Origin: Dehalococcoidia bacterium
GTDB taxonomy: Bacteria > Chloroflexota > Dehalococcoidia > Lucifugimonadales > Lucifugimonadaceae
Length of the DNA: 64,000 bases
Assembly: GCA_022819585.1 (NCBI GenBank)
Contig: JAJEGY010000030.1
Span: 1-64,000, forward strand
Direction: 5' to 3'
In this document: piece after piece, positions 9,273-17,675 of the stretch
Layout of the letters: every line of letters starts with the position of its first letter
How positions within the stretch are numbered: position 1 is the first letter of the stretch
Program-made: the position numbers and the translations under genes
The notes under the pieces: model-generated
The model's database searches: none
The model's input: only the letters and a program-made list of their open reading frames with translations
What the model was told of the DNA's origin: nothing

Positions 9273-10505
9273 ATGGCGCAATCCGACGCTCAAAACAACT
9301 CAAGCCTCCGCGCATCCGGCTACGGACCGCGGCTCAGGCAGACCCTCATCATCGTCGTCGCCCTCGGGATCATCGCCATCGCCATCATCCTCGCAGCCCT
9401 CTGGGCAAACAGTCGCGACCCAGAAGTCGGCGTACAACCCACCCCAAGACCTACACAACCTCCTCAACCCACAGAGACGCCCATACCTCCAACCGATACC
9501 GCAACCCCTGAACCCACCGAGCCGCCTGCTGTAAAGATTGCCGACACTCCAACTCCGTCACCCGAAGCGGACACGCCGACGCCAACAGCAGAAACCGCAA
9601 CAGCCACCGAGACACCAACTCCCTCGGCTACCGACACCCCCGTCCCGGACATCGCCCCCACTCCTGAACCGACAGAAGCACCGACCGACACTCCCACACC
9701 AGTCCCGCCCACTCCCGAACCCGCGCCAACCGCCACAAACACACCACCACCTACATCAACGCCAACAATCCCTCCCACTCCCGAACCAACTGCAACACCA
9801 ACCGTCACGGCCACGCCAGCACCAACGGTCCCCACTCGACTCGAGATCTACGCCCGAGGTCAACTCATCGACCAAGGCATCGAACAGGGCGACTTGAAGA
9901 TCTTGAGCGTCACAGAACACGTCTGGCCAGACACCACACTGGGATGCGGATATGTCGAAGGCAACAACCCCGCTCAGGCAGTCGAGGGTTGGATCCTAGA
10001 AATAGGAAACGAGCAAAAGACCTACACATTCCACATCGCAAGCACGGAGAACAAGAGCAACGCACACCTTTCCGACGACATCATCGCCAACTGCACCGAT
10101 GTCGCAAACCGAGTGCAACCAACCGTCAACCTAGTCCACGACCTCCGACTCCACGAAGCGCGCCGTGCCGTCCTGTACCGCGGCTCCCCAGGTGGAGAGG
10201 AGCAACCAGTTCAAGACATCGACAACCCGGCACAGGTTCAAATCCTCATCGACGCTCTCAACACCCCGATACCAATCGGCAACACCGCAATATGCGAAAC
10301 CGCCTTCAGGCTCGATTTCTACATCCTCCGAGGCATCGAAACCGTCAGATTCTTCTGCCGCGACGACTGGTACAGGGTCGGCGGACAACAAACAGTCTGG
10401 GGAGAAACGCAAGGAGCACTGACCAAAGCACTCCTAGACGCCGTTTCTCCGTACTTTGCAGCCGAACCTATACCGGCACTCCCCACCTTTGAACCCGAGG
10501 ATTGA
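9273..10505 (+). CDS. Membrane-anchored extracytoplasmic protein with Thr/Pro-rich linker, function unknown
   Basis: A 410-aa protein. A short polar N-terminus and one membrane helix (about residues 24-46) are followed by a low-complexity linker of Thr, Pro, Glu and Ala (about 55-190, many TPTP/PTPEPT repeats) and a C-terminal domain of about 220 residues. The C-terminal domain starts with RLEIYARGQL and contains VWPDTTLGCGYVEG then WILEI--KTYTFH. This resembles a motif seen in many Chloroflexota lipoproteins, in which a WPDxxLGC loop precedes a Y-x-Y/F-H strand. It probably displays the domain outside the membrane. The open frame begins at a TTG (9228), but the ATG at 9273 fits the signal-anchor better. 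From here the plus strand becomes strongly C-rich. No function can be assigned. Confidence 0.75.
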   Translation: MAQSDAQNNSSLRASGYGPRLRQTLIIVVALGIIAIAIILAALWANSRDPEVGVQPTPRPTQPPQPTETPIPPTDTATPEPTEPPAVKIADTPTPSPEADTPTPTAETATATETPTPSATDTPVPDIAPTPEPTEAPTDTPTPVPPTPEPAPTATNTPPPTSTPTIPPTPEPTATPTVTATPAPTVPTRLEIYARGQLIDQGIEQGDLKILSVTEHVWPDTTLGCGYVEGNNPAQAVEGWILEIGNEQKTYTFHIASTENKSNAHLSDDIIANCTDVANRVQPTVNLVHDLRLHEARRAVLYRGSPGGEEQPVQDIDNPAQVQILIDALNTPIPIGNTAICETAFRLDFYILRGIETVRFFCRDDWYRVGGQQTVWGETQGALTKALLDAVSPYFAAEPIPALPTFEPED

Positions 10506-10569
10506 TGCCGCCGAAAACGGTATCATCTATTGCTCAAACCCTCATGGCAAATCTGTTTGAGTGACTTCC

Positions 10570-11631
10570 ATGTCAAACGAAAGCCGAGTGCTCAAAACTG
10601 GCAAATTGCCAGGTCCGCTTCTCCAAAACCTGATCGAAGGTCTACCCAAATCGGACGACGATAAACGCCTGCTCGTCGGTCCCGGCCTTGGCGAAGATGC
10701 CGCACACATCCTGTACGGCGAAAACACCATCCTCGCAAAGACCGACCCCATTACCTTCACCACCGACCGCATCGGCTGGTACGCCTTAAACGTCAACGCC
10801 AACGACATCGCCGTCGCCGGAGGCACGCCCAAGTGGTTCCTAGCCACGCTCATGATGCCGCCAGGATCAACTGAAGCCGAAGTCCGAGACATATTCACCC
10901 AACTCGGCGAAGCAGCTTCCGAACTCGGCGTCCAACTCGCCGGCGGCCACACCGAGATAACCCCATCCGTCACCCAACCCGTCATCTGCGGATTCATGCT
11001 CGGTGAAGCACCCACCAGCCGCACCGTCACAGCATCCGGCGCACAACCCGGCGACGCTGTAATCCTCACCAAAGGCATCGCCATCGAGGGCACCGCAATC
11101 CTCGCAAACGAGTGTCGCGAAGCCCTCACCCGTGCCGGCGTACCGACATCTGACATCAACGCCGCTTCCAAACTCCTAGAGGATCCAGGCATCTCCGTCG
11201 TTAAAGATGCTCAGATCGTCGTCGAGACAGGCGGCGTAACCGCTATGCACGACCCCACAGAAGGCGGACTAGCAACCGCTCTCCAAGAACTCGCATTCGC
11301 CTCAAAAGTCAACATCACCATCAACCCTAGCGCAGTAAACATCTTCCCCCTCTGTCAAACCATCTCCAACGCCCTAGGGATCGACCCATGGGGCCTGATC
11401 TCCTCCGGAGCCCTAATCGCAACCGTCGGTCCCGAACATCAAGGTCCCGTAGTCAACGCCCTCCAAGAATCCAACATCCAAGCACAAGTCATCGGAACCG
11501 CTGAGCAACCGTCAGACGAAGGTGAGCGACCTTCGGTAAGCATCCAAACCGACCCTGAAGCTCCCGGACAACCTATAACCACATTCGAACGCGACGAATT
11601 GGCTAGGTACCTCGAAGAGCTACCGAACTGA
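10570..11631 (+). CDS. AIR synthase-related protein, HypE/PurM-like
   Basis: 353 aa with the two-domain ATP-dependent fold of the PurM/HypE/SelD superfamily. Visible features are GPGLGEDAAHI (nucleotide/metal Asp), KTDPITFTTDRIGWYALNVNANDIAVAGGTPKWFL, the GGHTEI motif, and HDPTEGGLATALQELA in the second domain. The N-terminus KTGKLPGPLLQNLI resembles HypE. The C-terminal Pro-x-x-Cys of true HypE is absent: the chain ends in YLEELPN. No hydrogenase or hyp genes are nearby, so a role in hydrogenase maturation is doubtful. A GTG at 10561 is an alternative start. Confidence 0.8.
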   Translation: MSNESRVLKTGKLPGPLLQNLIEGLPKSDDDKRLLVGPGLGEDAAHILYGENTILAKTDPITFTTDRIGWYALNVNANDIAVAGGTPKWFLATLMMPPGSTEAEVRDIFTQLGEAASELGVQLAGGHTEITPSVTQPVICGFMLGEAPTSRTVTASGAQPGDAVILTKGIAIEGTAILANECREALTRAGVPTSDINAASKLLEDPGISVVKDAQIVVETGGVTAMHDPTEGGLATALQELAFASKVNITINPSAVNIFPLCQTISNALGIDPWGLISSGALIATVGPEHQGPVVNALQESNIQAQVIGTAEQPSDEGERPSVSIQTDPEAPGQPITTFERDELARYLEELPN

Positions 11632-11703
11632 GGTTCTTAAACCTGGTTTCGTGGCCCGCGTTCGGTCGAAATGTAGCCGACAGATCGAGTCTGTGCGTCC
11701 GTT

Positions 11704-13272
11704 TCACCGCACAACCGCAAACCCCAACCGAAAAACCCGCTTGAACCGAGCAGCAAATCGCGTCGGATCCCAAGCACTCAACTCCGGAGCTCTCACCTCT
11801 AAACAATCGTCAACTAGCTCCATCCCGATCCGCGAATAACGCTCCGCACCCAATCGTCGCTCCATCTCATCCGAGATTCTCAGCACACTCGCAGCACGTC
11901 GCACTACCGGCCTGTCCCGCTTCTTCAACTCGGGACGGTATCGCGACATCGATGCGGAATTGCTATTCCCAAATCGCAACACCGCCGCCATCAGACCAAT
12001 ATCACGATGCGAAAAACCTCCAAGTTCACCCAACTCGATGATGCTCGCAGCATGAATATATCGGTCGTAGTAATTCACGCTCCGCCCCGTATCGATCAGA
12101 CGCGCTATATACGGAATCAAAGCCATCATCTCATCCTCCAAATGCTCTGAGAGCAATTCCGACATCTTCCGCGCAATCGCCGCCCGACGATCCGCTCGCA
12201 ACCTGTCCCAAGTATCGAACCGCGCCCCCAGCGCATAGATCGAGCGACGCCGCACCTCATCTATCGACGGCAGCTCCTTGATCAATCCCGACATCGCCAG
12301 ACCCTCACGTATCCCCCGTCCCGAAACGATAATCGGCTTCTTGTCGAAATACTTGGCAATCTCAGACGCAACTATCGCACCTCCAAGGATGCTGTCCGTC
12401 CTCTCAGGATTCAACCCCGGCATATACATCAAACTCGTCTGGTCCAAACCCCGCAACCCGTTGACAATCCTTTTCAAAGACCCATATCCGACCACAGAAC
12501 CATGCAACCGACCGAAAGAATGTTCTTTGGTACCTCGGTCGATCTTCGTCATGTTTCGAATAGTGCCACCGGCACCAATCAGAACACCGCTCTCCTGCAT
12601 CGGCGGCATTCCCGAACTCTTCAACATCTGCTTCACATGACGCCTCAAAGCCGACACCGCCTCTTGTTCAGGCTTCTCAGTGTTCAAGAACTCGTTGCTC
12701 ATTCGCAGCGCACCCAGATCCAAGGTAAAGACCTGTTTCAAAGACCGATCCTCAAAAAACGAGAACTCCACACTCCCTCCGCCAATGTCAAACAAGACAC
12801 CATCCACAGCCGGCAACGAAAACACCGCGCCTAAAAAACCATACTCCGCCTCACGCTCCCCCGTTATCACCTCCAAATCGATCCCCGTCTCCTGTTTAAC
12901 CTCCTCCACAATCTCCTCCACATTCGTCGCATCCCGCATCGCAGACGTCGCCACCGCGCGTATGTCATCCACATTCGAAGCCCTCGCAACCGTGGCGAAA
13001 TCCGAAATCAATCGACAAAGATCCGATACCGCTGACGGCAATAGACGCCCATCCTTCGACTTCCGACTCGCCAGCCGCAGCAACGCCTTGACCTCCGACA
13101 TAACCCGCAGGTCATAATCCGCCGTAAGCTGTAGCACCTCCATTCGGGTGGAGTTCGAACCCACATCGATCACCGCAACCTGATGCGACCCCGGCTCGCC
13201 CGGAATATGCACACGATTCAACACGTTGCCCGGAAATACCCGGAAGATGTTGGAACGTGTCTCTACCGCCAT
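11704..13272 (-). CDS. ppx: Exopolyphosphatase / pppGpp phosphohydrolase family protein (Ppx/GppA)
   Basis: 522 aa, ASKHA fold. The first phosphate loop is VIDVGSNSTRMEV near residues 35-47. The second is FDIGGGSVEFSFF, followed by DLGALRMSNEFL. GAGGTIRNM is in the middle. The C-terminal half has the helical HD-like extension (ALIPYIARLIDTGRSVNYYDRYIHAASIIE in pieces, then FSHRDIGLMAAVLRFGN). It removes terminal phosphate from polyphosphate or from pppGpp; sequence alone does not separate the two. It is convergent with the HypE-like gene (72-nt gap) and lies just upstream of tRNA-Arg on the opposite strand. Confidence 0.88.
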   Translation of the reverse strand: MAVETRSNIFRVFPGNVLNRVHIPGEPGSHQVAVIDVGSNSTRMEVLQLTADYDLRVMSEVKALLRLASRKSKDGRLLPSAVSDLCRLISDFATVARASNVDDIRAVATSAMRDATNVEEIVEEVKQETGIDLEVITGEREAEYGFLGAVFSLPAVDGVLFDIGGGSVEFSFFEDRSLKQVFTLDLGALRMSNEFLNTEKPEQEAVSALRRHVKQMLKSSGMPPMQESGVLIGAGGTIRNMTKIDRGTKEHSFGRLHGSVVGYGSLKRIVNGLRGLDQTSLMYMPGLNPERTDSILGGAIVASEIAKYFDKKPIIVSGRGIREGLAMSGLIKELPSIDEVRRRSIYALGARFDTWDRLRADRRAAIARKMSELLSEHLEDEMMALIPYIARLIDTGRSVNYYDRYIHAASIIELGELGGFSHRDIGLMAAVLRFGNSNSASMSRYRPELKKRDRPVVRRAASVLRISDEMERRLGAERYSRIGMELVDDCLEVRAPELSAWDPTRFAARFKRVFRLGFAVVR

Positions 13273-13345
13273 TGATGCCTTTGCTGCGAAGCCGCCTAAT
13301 CGTGCCCGTTTACAATGATTCTAGTAGCCCCGCACTACGCTAGTT

Positions 13346-13421
13346 GCCCCTGTAGCTCAGAGGATAGAGCAACGGTTTCCTAAACCGTGTGCCACAGGTT
13401 CGAGTCCTGTCAGGGGCGCCA
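13346..13421 (+). tRNA. tRNA-Arg (anticodon CCT)
   Basis: 76 nt folding into a full cloverleaf. The acceptor stem GCCCCTG (13346-13352) pairs with CAGGGGC (13411-13417). The D arm contains AGCTCAGAGGATAGAGC, the anticodon loop is TTCCTAA with CCT, and the T arm is ACAGG-TTCGAGT-CCTGT. The CCA end is encoded (13419-13421). It reads AGG codons. Confidence 0.97.
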
Positions 13422-13436
13422 TCTCTGAGTCTAGGC

Positions 13437-14555
13437 TCAACCATCACCGGAACTCACATCCTCAACTTTGCGCGCCTCATTTCTTCCCGCGGTTCGCCTG
13501 ACCGTCATCACCAGAAACACCAGACCTCCGATGCCCACTATGCTGAGCCAGGAAATCGACCTGTCCAGTAACGTCAACGTAAACGCGTCCGTGTGATTCA
13601 ATCCCGTCAGCAACAGCACCGTCACGAGCGTAGTCTCCACAAATCCCAACCCGCCCGGCACCGGAATCGTCGTCATGATCGCATTCGCAAGCGCCGCAAA
13701 CATCGCTATGCTCATCGCCATATCCAACCCCATCGCCTGCGCCACGAAGTAGAAACGCAGCACCTCCATAATCCAACCCAAGATGCCCAACGCGATCTGC
13801 AACGGTAGGTCCTTCCCGCTGAAACTGTTCAGCGTCCCATCCTGAAATCTCAAATACTGCCTCTGCACCCGCTCCGGCAACCAGCGCGCAAAACTCTCTC
13901 CCGCCTTCCCCATCACATAAAGAATCAGCAGCAACACCAACACCAGCACCGAAGCAACCGCCATCACGATCACCGCAACATCCACAATCCTCCCCGAAGC
14001 CGCGAAACCATCCACCAGCAGTGCCCAAACCGCCGACACCACAACAAGCACCAGAACAACCGCCATATCCTGTACCCGCTCCGCAAATACCGTCCCCAGC
14101 GCCGACGGCACATCGCTCGACGTCCGATCAGCCAATGCCCAACCACGATACGCGTCCCCCACACGGAAAAACATCACCGAATTCACGAACCACCCCATCA
14201 ATATCAACACCGCCATCGTGGCCGTTGATGGAACTTCCGAACGCTTCAGATCAGGATCGTTCGAATGTGTCGCCAAAGAGCTGTAAATCAAACGCCAACG
14301 CCACCCTCTGAACACGAAACTGACGTAATACAGCACTCCCGCCAACAAAAACATCCACCACTTGATCCCCCTCACATGATTCACGAACTCATCCCACTCG
14401 AAATCCAGCACCCGCCACAATAAAAACCCGATTATCGCCAGCCCAAACCCCACACTCAAGATCGTCTGCAACGAAAACACCCGACGCACAACATCAGCGA
14501 CGCCCAGGTCTTGACCGTTGCCCCCGGGTCTCGAATTATTGCCAAAAAAGCGCAA
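13437..14555 (-). CDS. Lysylphosphatidylglycerol synthase TM region / UPF0104 (YbhN-like) membrane protein
   Basis: 372 aa, about eight membrane helices. Family features are YYVSFVFRGWRWRLIY, MGWFVNSVMFFRVGDAYRGWAL, GTVFAERVQDMAVVL, and the C-terminal VPGGLGFVETTLVTVLLLTG. It corresponds to the flippase-like half of MprF-type proteins without a synthase domain, so it probably moves a lipid-linked substrate. The start is TTG at 14555, preceded by AGGTGA. This SD-like site overlaps the end of rsmG, so the two genes are translationally linked. Confidence 0.85.
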   Translation of the reverse strand: MRFFGNNSRPGGNGQDLGVADVVRRVFSLQTILSVGFGLAIIGFLLWRVLDFEWDEFVNHVRGIKWWMFLLAGVLYYVSFVFRGWRWRLIYSSLATHSNDPDLKRSEVPSTATMAVLILMGWFVNSVMFFRVGDAYRGWALADRTSSDVPSALGTVFAERVQDMAVVLVLVVVSAVWALLVDGFAASGRIVDVAVIVMAVASVLVLVLLLILYVMGKAGESFARWLPERVQRQYLRFQDGTLNSFSGKDLPLQIALGILGWIMEVLRFYFVAQAMGLDMAMSIAMFAALANAIMTTIPVPGGLGFVETTLVTVLLLTGLNHTDAFTLTLLDRSISWLSIVGIGGLVFLVMTVRRTAGRNEARKVEDVSSGDG

Positions 14556-14562
14556 ACTTCAC

Positions 14563-15321
14563 CTAAGCACTCACGCGTTCGGCAACGATAGGTCGCTTCG
14601 AAGGCATCCCCGCTCGCCGCGGATACCGATCCGGTGTCGGCTGAACCTTCATCCAATAGACGATATGGTCCGTCGCCGACCTCCCCGGATGCGCCACCGG
14701 CTGAATGATCGCCGGAGCCGCACCCATCACATCCGCCGCACGCGCCGCATCATCCGCTTCCTTACTCACGCCCTCTCTATTCGGTCCCTTCGGCAATACA
14801 GCCACACCACCTAATCGCAAAAACGGAAGACAATACTCCGCCAAAACCGATAGCTTCGCCACGCCACGTGCCGTCGCAAGATCATACTCCTCCCGATGAC
14901 CAGCAAGCCGTCCCGCATCCTCCGCACGAGCATTCAACACCGTTACACCGTCCAAACCCAAATCCGCCACCACATGCTCCATGAATTCACACTTCCTGCC
15001 ATTCGACTCCAGTAACGTAACTTCAGCCCCCGGCAACACCAACTTCAAAACCAGACCCGGTATCCCCGCACCCGATCCGACATCAATCACCCGCCGTCCA
15101 TCAAACCAACCCGACGTCGAAACACTCCCGCCTGCAGGCACCGCTACCCTCAACGAACGAATAAACAACTCCTCAACGACCGCATCAGGATCCTTCACCC
15201 CTGTCAGATTCATGCGCCTACCCCACTCCGACAGCAACTCCCGGTAGCGCTCAAACCGCTCGACCTGACCTTCATCAACGTCGATGCCAACGGTTTTCGC
15301 AGCCTCGATTAACGTCTCCAT
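14563..15321 (-). CDS. rsmG: 16S rRNA (guanine527-N7)-methyltransferase RsmG
   Basis: 252-aa SAM-dependent methyltransferase (GidB). It contains LSEWGRRMNLTGVKDPD near residue 30, the SAM-binding loop VIDVGSGAGIPGLVL, the strand-end acid in VTLLESNGRKCEFM, ARAED, and ATARGVAKLSVLAEYCLP, and closes with the family's RYPRRAGMPSKRPI. Length is typical (about 210-250). ATG at 15321. First gene of a two-gene unit with the flippase-like gene, divergent from the epimerase. Confidence 0.95.
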   Translation of the reverse strand: METLIEAAKTVGIDVDEGQVERFERYRELLSEWGRRMNLTGVKDPDAVVEELFIRSLRVAVPAGGSVSTSGWFDGRRVIDVGSGAGIPGLVLKLVLPGAEVTLLESNGRKCEFMEHVVADLGLDGVTVLNARAEDAGRLAGHREEYDLATARGVAKLSVLAEYCLPFLRLGGVAVLPKGPNREGVSKEADDAARAADVMGAAPAIIQPVAHPGRSATDHIVYWMKVQPTPDRYPRRAGMPSKRPIVAERVSA

Positions 15322-15450
15322 ACCATGCCTTTAACTGCCAAACTCATTGAAACTTTATCCCGAATATCCATCGCCGAACGCACGACTTAACATGATAACG
15401 ACGCAACGCATCGACACACGCCAAAACCTAATACGGAAACCCAAATCACC

Positions 15451-16224
15451 ATGAAAATCCTCATCACCGGCGCAACCGGACTCATCGGCACCGTACTCCG
15501 AGTCCGCCTAGGCGACACTGGCAGATACACCATCTCCGGCATCGACGCTCGCCCCATAGACGACGATTCACTAGCAAACTTCACCCTCGCCGACTGCTTT
15601 GACTACGACGCCATCGAACCCGCATTCGAAGGTCAGGACGCCGTCATACACCTCGCCGCAAACGCCCCCGTCGAAACTCCATGGCCCGACGTCCTGCGCA
15701 ACAACATCGCATCCACTCACAACGTCTACGAAGCCGCAAGACAACACGGTCTCAAACGCCTAGTCTTCGCAAGCTCAAACCACGCCGTAGGAAACTTCGA
15801 ACTCGACGAACCATACAAAAGCATCGGAAAAGGCGACTACTCCCTCATCGACAACGACCCCGAAAACATCCCCCAAGTCGATCACCACGTCCCCATCCGA
15901 CCCGACAGCGACTACGGCGTCAGCAAAGTCTTCGGCGAAGCCACCGGACGCTACTACAACGAACACTTCGGCCTTGAGGTCGCATGCCTCCGCATCGGCA
16001 GCGTCGTCCCCCAGAACCGCCCCACCAACATACGAGCCTACGCCACATGGCTCTCCCACGGAGACCTCGCACACCTCGTCGACCGCTGCCTCACCGCCGA
16101 CCTCAGCTTCGAAATCTTCTACGGGGTCTCAAACAACCGATGGCGCTTCTGGGACATAGAACACGCCCGAAAAACCATCAACTACAACCCCCAAGACCGC
16201 GCCGAAGACCATCCTCTAGACTGA
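15451..16224 (+). CDS. NAD(P)-dependent epimerase/dehydratase, uronate dehydrogenase-like
   Basis: 257-aa extended short-chain dehydrogenase. It has the Rossmann loop ITGATGLIGTVL (residues 4-15) and VIHLAANAPVETPW. The serine of the catalytic triad lies in FASSNHAVGNFE, and YGVSKVFGEATGRYY supplies the YxxxK pair. The SSNHAVG motif and short length resemble uronate dehydrogenases (galacturonate/glucuronate to aldarolactone) more than UDP-sugar epimerases. This fits the sugar-acid enolases elsewhere in the window. Downstream lies a dispersed hairpin repeat. Confidence 0.85.
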   Translation: MKILITGATGLIGTVLRVRLGDTGRYTISGIDARPIDDDSLANFTLADCFDYDAIEPAFEGQDAVIHLAANAPVETPWPDVLRNNIASTHNVYEAARQHGLKRLVFASSNHAVGNFELDEPYKSIGKGDYSLIDNDPENIPQVDHHVPIRPDSDYGVSKVFGEATGRYYNEHFGLEVACLRIGSVVPQNRPTNIRAYATWLSHGDLAHLVDRCLTADLSFEIFYGVSNNRWRFWDIEHARKTINYNPQDRAEDHPLD

Positions 16225-16251
16225 TCCAACCTCCTATCCCCACATCCCTAG

Positions 16252-16300
16252 GTCATTCCCGCGTTCTACCCGTCATTCCCGCGAAAGCGGGAACCCAAGG
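16252..16300. repeat. Dispersed GTCATTCCCGC hairpin repeat (one and a half copies)
   Basis: A half copy (GTCATTCCCGCG at 16252) is followed by a full copy at 16272 whose TTCCCGC (16276-16282) and GCGGGAA (16287-16293) pair around a GAAA loop. The same type of intergenic palindrome occurs in many unrelated bacteria. It lies just after the epimerase stop. Confidence 0.75.
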
Positions 16301-16363
16301 GTGGTGAGGAGTGAGGGTGACCGGGGCGAACAAACGGGAGAGGTACCCCAAACAACTAACACC

Positions 16364-16379
16364 AAATCCCAAGAATCCC
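16364..16379 (+). repeat. Short dispersed repeat AAATCCCAAGAATCCC, copy 1
   Basis: 16-mer also found at 17233-17248 and, slightly changed, at 19332-19347 and 19351-19365. All copies are intergenic and in the same orientation. Confidence 0.7.
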
Positions 16380-16419
16380 CCAACCAAATCCTCAAAATCC
16401 CAATTCAAAATCCCACGAC

Positions 16420-16809
16420 CTACCCCTCCTCATAAAACGCATCTTTCAGAGCGCGATCAAACGTCATCACGTCTTCAACATCCCTACGCACGCAGCTGGC
16501 CAGATAACACAAATCTCTCGCACTCAAAGTCGGATGTCGATCATGCAACTCCCGCGCCAGTTCCACATCCTCAGGCTCCAACGACCAAATCCCAACTCCA
16601 TAGGTCACCATCAATCGCATCGCAACATCGAATTCTCCGATCCTTCTCCCTCCGACAAACACATGCATGAGTTCCTGCAAAACCTCGGTTGACGTGAACA
16701 AAGGGATGTTGCCACGAAGTGATTGCCAGAAGAACATCCTAGAGTAGTTCTGGTTCGGGTGCGGCTTGCCAACCGCGTATACGAAAACGTTAGTGTCTAC
16801 GAAGATCAA
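16420..16809 (-). CDS. vapC: PIN-domain ribonuclease toxin, VapC type
   Basis: 129 aa. The PIN fold is seen from FVDTNVFVYAVG (metal-binding Asp5), TSTEVLQELMHVF (acidic residue near 42-46), LSARDLCYLASC (third acid) and VMTFDRALKD near the end (fourth acid). Such toxins cut tRNA or rRNA with Mg2+. The start is TTG: TTGA gives a 4-base overlap with the stop of the gene upstream, which fits a coupled toxin-antitoxin pair. Confidence 0.82.
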   Translation of the reverse strand: MIFVDTNVFVYAVGKPHPNQNYSRMFFWQSLRGNIPLFTSTEVLQELMHVFVGGRRIGEFDVAMRLMVTYGVGIWSLEPEDVELARELHDRHPTLSARDLCYLASCVRRDVEDVMTFDRALKDAFYEEG

Positions 16810-17114
16810 ACGTCCAGCAACCCGCGCATACGCGATTCGTTAATCGTCTTCAAATGCTCTTCCCAATCCGGCTCCCGACCCGGTCCGGCAACCTCATTGC
16901 ACATTCGCCAAAACGCTTCATTTTCTTCGGATGTCAGCAGACTTTCAGGTTTTCGAGGTTCCACACTGACCACTGAACCCGGTACGACACCATCCATCGC
17001 CTTCGAAATATCAACCACGAAATCACGCCATGTAACATCCTGATCGGACGAATCCAAGTCCGACACCCGACGTCGCCACTCCTTGTCCGATTTCGAAAAC
17101 TGCTCTATCGCCAT
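16806..17114 (-). CDS. Putative antitoxin partner of the PIN toxin
   Basis: 102-aa acidic protein with no clear homology by eye. It has a helical N-terminus (FSKSDKEWRRRVSDL), a middle strand region (VPGSVVSVEPRKPESL) and a C-terminus WEEHLKTINESRMRGLLDV of the kind that often inserts into a PIN toxin. GAGGTG lies a few bases ahead of its ATG. The antitoxin role is inferred from size, order and the 4-base overlap. Confidence 0.65.
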   Translation of the reverse strand: MAIEQFSKSDKEWRRRVSDLDSSDQDVTWRDFVVDISKAMDGVVPGSVVSVEPRKPESLLTSEENEAFWRMCNEVAGPGREPDWEEHLKTINESRMRGLLDV

Positions 17115-17180
17115 CTCGCACCTCGCCAGATGAATTGCTATGACCTAAATCTTACACACCATCCAACACCGCTAGGGTTT

Positions 17181-17212
17181 CCCCTGTTAGCGGGGTAAAT
17201 GTCCGAAGGACA
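17181..17212. repeat. Double-hairpin intergenic repeat (CCCC..GGGG, TGTCC-GAA-GGACA)
   Basis: CCCC (17181-17184) can pair with GGGG (17192-17195). Immediately after, TGTCC (17200-17204) pairs with GGACA (17208-17212). A copy of the 16-mer AAATCCCAAGAATCCC follows at 17233. It looks like a mobile or REP-like palindrome rather than a terminator, as there is no T tract. Confidence 0.55.
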
Positions 17213-17232
17213 AAGGGAGCCCACCCCCAGTA

Positions 17233-17248
17233 AAATCCCAAGAATCCC
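17233..17248 (+). repeat. Short dispersed repeat AAATCCCAAGAATCCC, copy 2
   Basis: Exact second copy of the 16-mer at 16364, in the gap before tRNA-Glu. Confidence 0.7.
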
Positions 17249-17312
17249 AATCCAAAAACACCCCGATGTTATCCTTAATCGGTTGTGCAGATCGCAACTC
17301 GCGATCACTCCC

Positions 17313-17389
17313 GCCCCGTTGGTGCAGCGGCCTAGCACGTCGGCCTTTCAAGCCGGAGATCACGGGTTCGAATCCCGTACGGGGTACCA
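17313..17389 (+). tRNA. tRNA-Glu (anticodon TTC)
   Basis: 77 nt with a full cloverleaf. The acceptor strand GCCCCGT (17313-17319) pairs with ACGGGGT (17379-17385), with a G-T pair at position 1-72. The anticodon stem TCGGC/GCCGG encloses loop CTTTCAA with TTC. The T arm is CACGGG-TTCGAAT-CCCGT. Encoded CCA at 17387-17389. Confidence 0.95.
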
Positions 17390-17405
17390 AAAAACCGCCC
17401 GACCT

Positions 17406-17651
17406 CTACTCCTCGTCACCTTCCGCGTCGTCCACCGCAGGCCCGTTTCGCAGCGACATGTAGATAAGCCAAATCGGCACCGCTACGATCGCCAATCCGA
17501 ACACTACCACGAACGTCCAAGGGCCCCAACCGAGCAGATCGTGCAGCAGATCGTTGATCCAACCCGCAAGCGTCGGGTCCACCGATTCCGTATGGTGCAT
17601 GTGCACCGAAACGCTCGGACCTATCTCTTTTGTATTCATCGGCGCGTGCAT
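17406..17651 (-). CDS. Small single-helix membrane protein, hypothetical
   Basis: 81 aa (77 if the ATG at 17639 is used). A polar, His-rich N-terminus is followed by an amphipathic stretch (LAGWINDLLHDLLGWG), one membrane helix (about residues 46-67, WTFVVVFGLAIVAVPIWLIY) and an acidic tail ending EGDEE. It lies 24 nt downstream of the MFS gene in the same direction and might be an accessory subunit. No family recognised and no strong ribosome-binding site, so moderate confidence that it is real. Confidence 0.5.
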   Translation of the reverse strand: MHAPMNTKEIGPSVSVHMHHTESVDPTLAGWINDLLHDLLGWGPWTFVVVFGLAIVAVPIWLIYMSLRNGPAVDDAEGDEE

Positions 17652-17675
17652 AGTGCTAATCGCCCTTGATCACCC

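Noticed and set aside
9464-9835. Minus-strand open frame of Val/Gly repeats
   Set aside because: It is the mirror of the Thr/Pro linker coding region and has no start context or homology.
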